Shown: positions 6,383 to 6,519 of the stretch, one piece after another
How the letters are laid out: each line of letters starts with the position of its first letter
Numbering within the stretch: position 1 is the first letter of the stretch
Origin: JBLKSS01 sp047607725
GTDB taxonomy: Bacteria > Pseudomonadota > Gammaproteobacteria > Enterobacterales > Enterobacteriaceae
NCBI RefSeq assembly: GCF_047607725.1
Contig: NZ_JBLKSS010000196.1
Coordinates: 1-6,519, forward strand
DNA length: 6,519 nt
Reading direction: 5' to 3'
Made by a program: the position numbers and the translations under genes
The notes under the pieces: model-generated
The model's database searches: none
What the model was told of the DNA's origin: nothing
Seen by the model: only the letters and a program-made list of their open reading frames with translations

Positions 6383-6404
6383 GTAAGCGTACGCCCAGCG
6401 CCGT
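6383..6404 (+). repeat. IS66 terminal inverted repeat, tnpC side
   Basis: Read inward from the left it begins GTAAGCGTACGCCC and continues AGCGCCGT. It matches the repeat at 174-153 in 21 of 22 bases. The GTAAGCG start is the canonical IS66 tip. Confidence 0.87.
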
Positions 6405-6412
6405 ATTGACAG

Positions 6413-6519
6413 TTATTCAGCAGGGATGGTGAGGTTCCACGGCAGGAGCTCTTTGATTTTGTTGATGGGATGATCCGCGATAATCGCCAGCACATGGCGC
6501 AGATACGCTTCCGGCTCCA
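6413..6519 (-). CDS. tnpC: IS66 transposase TnpC, C-terminal 34 residues (partial)
   Basis: Read on the minus strand, the frame enters from the window edge and ends at TAA (6415-6413). The last 34 residues begin EPEAYLRHVLAIIADHP and end INKIKELLPWNLTIPAE. The segment YLRHVLxxIADHPxNxIxELLPWN is the conserved tail of IS66 transposases (DDE-type, with a C-terminal extension). The catalytic core lies outside the window, so intactness cannot be judged. The gene reads out across the repeat toward the AI-2E family gene on the same strand. Confidence 0.93.
   Translation of the reverse strand, partial: EPEAYLRHVLAIIADHPINKIKELLPWNLTIPAE

Larger units (their letters stand above)
6383..6519 (-). mobile_element. 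IS66-family insertion sequence, tnpC-side end (partial)
   Basis: This is the right-hand insertion sequence copy, entering from beyond the window. It consists of the end of the tnpC transposase gene, a short gap of 8 bases, and the terminal repeat at 6383-6404. It has the same orientation as the copy at 1-174, but shows the opposite end of the element. The 8 bases flanking each copy on the inner side differ (CTTAAGGC at 175-182, CAAGAAAG at 6375-6382). Confidence 0.9.

Noticed and set aside
1..6519. CRISPR array, tRNA, toxin-antitoxin pair, defence system or retron
   Set aside because: I saw no spaced direct repeats, cloverleaf, paired small genes or reverse transcriptase motifs. No undescribed multigene system is supported.

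Overview
The window looks like a stretch of a gammaproteobacterial chromosome, probably Enterobacterales. The mix of intact metabolic genes, freshly broken genes and multicopy insertion sequences recalls a recently host-restricted lineage such as the Sodalis group. That placement is inference from gene style and decay; no marker gene proves it.

Layout. Both ends lie inside IS66-family insertion sequences in the same (minus) orientation. Bases 1-174 hold the tnpA end of one copy and 6383-6519 the tnpC end of another. Their terminal repeats (153-174 and 6383-6404) match at 21 of 22 bases, so 175-6382 is a 6.2 kb segment between directly oriented copies. From left to right the segment carries: an AT-rich leader (175-404); an intact two-domain GH3 beta-N-acetylhexosaminidase lipoprotein (405-2303, +) with an intrinsic terminator; a TetR/AcrR-type regulator broken by an internal deletion and frameshift (2408-2846, +); an isochorismatase-like cysteine hydrolase broken by two frameshifts (2865-3548, -) behind a strong palindrome that covers a perfect -10 box; an intact class I SAM-dependent methyltransferase (3896-4534, +); a 650-base decayed region with a likely MarR winged-helix remnant and a short regulator-like tail; and an intact AI-2E/PerM family membrane protein (5181-6290, -).

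How the genes work together. I see no pathway joining them. Three genes look functional: a secreted or outer-membrane sugar hydrolase, a small-molecule methyltransferase and a polytopic membrane protein. The broken ones are one enzyme and one to three transcription regulators. The simplest reading is ordinary accessory chromosome undergoing pseudogenisation, with IS66 copies bounding it. I found no CRISPR array, RNA gene, phage module or convincing new multigene system.
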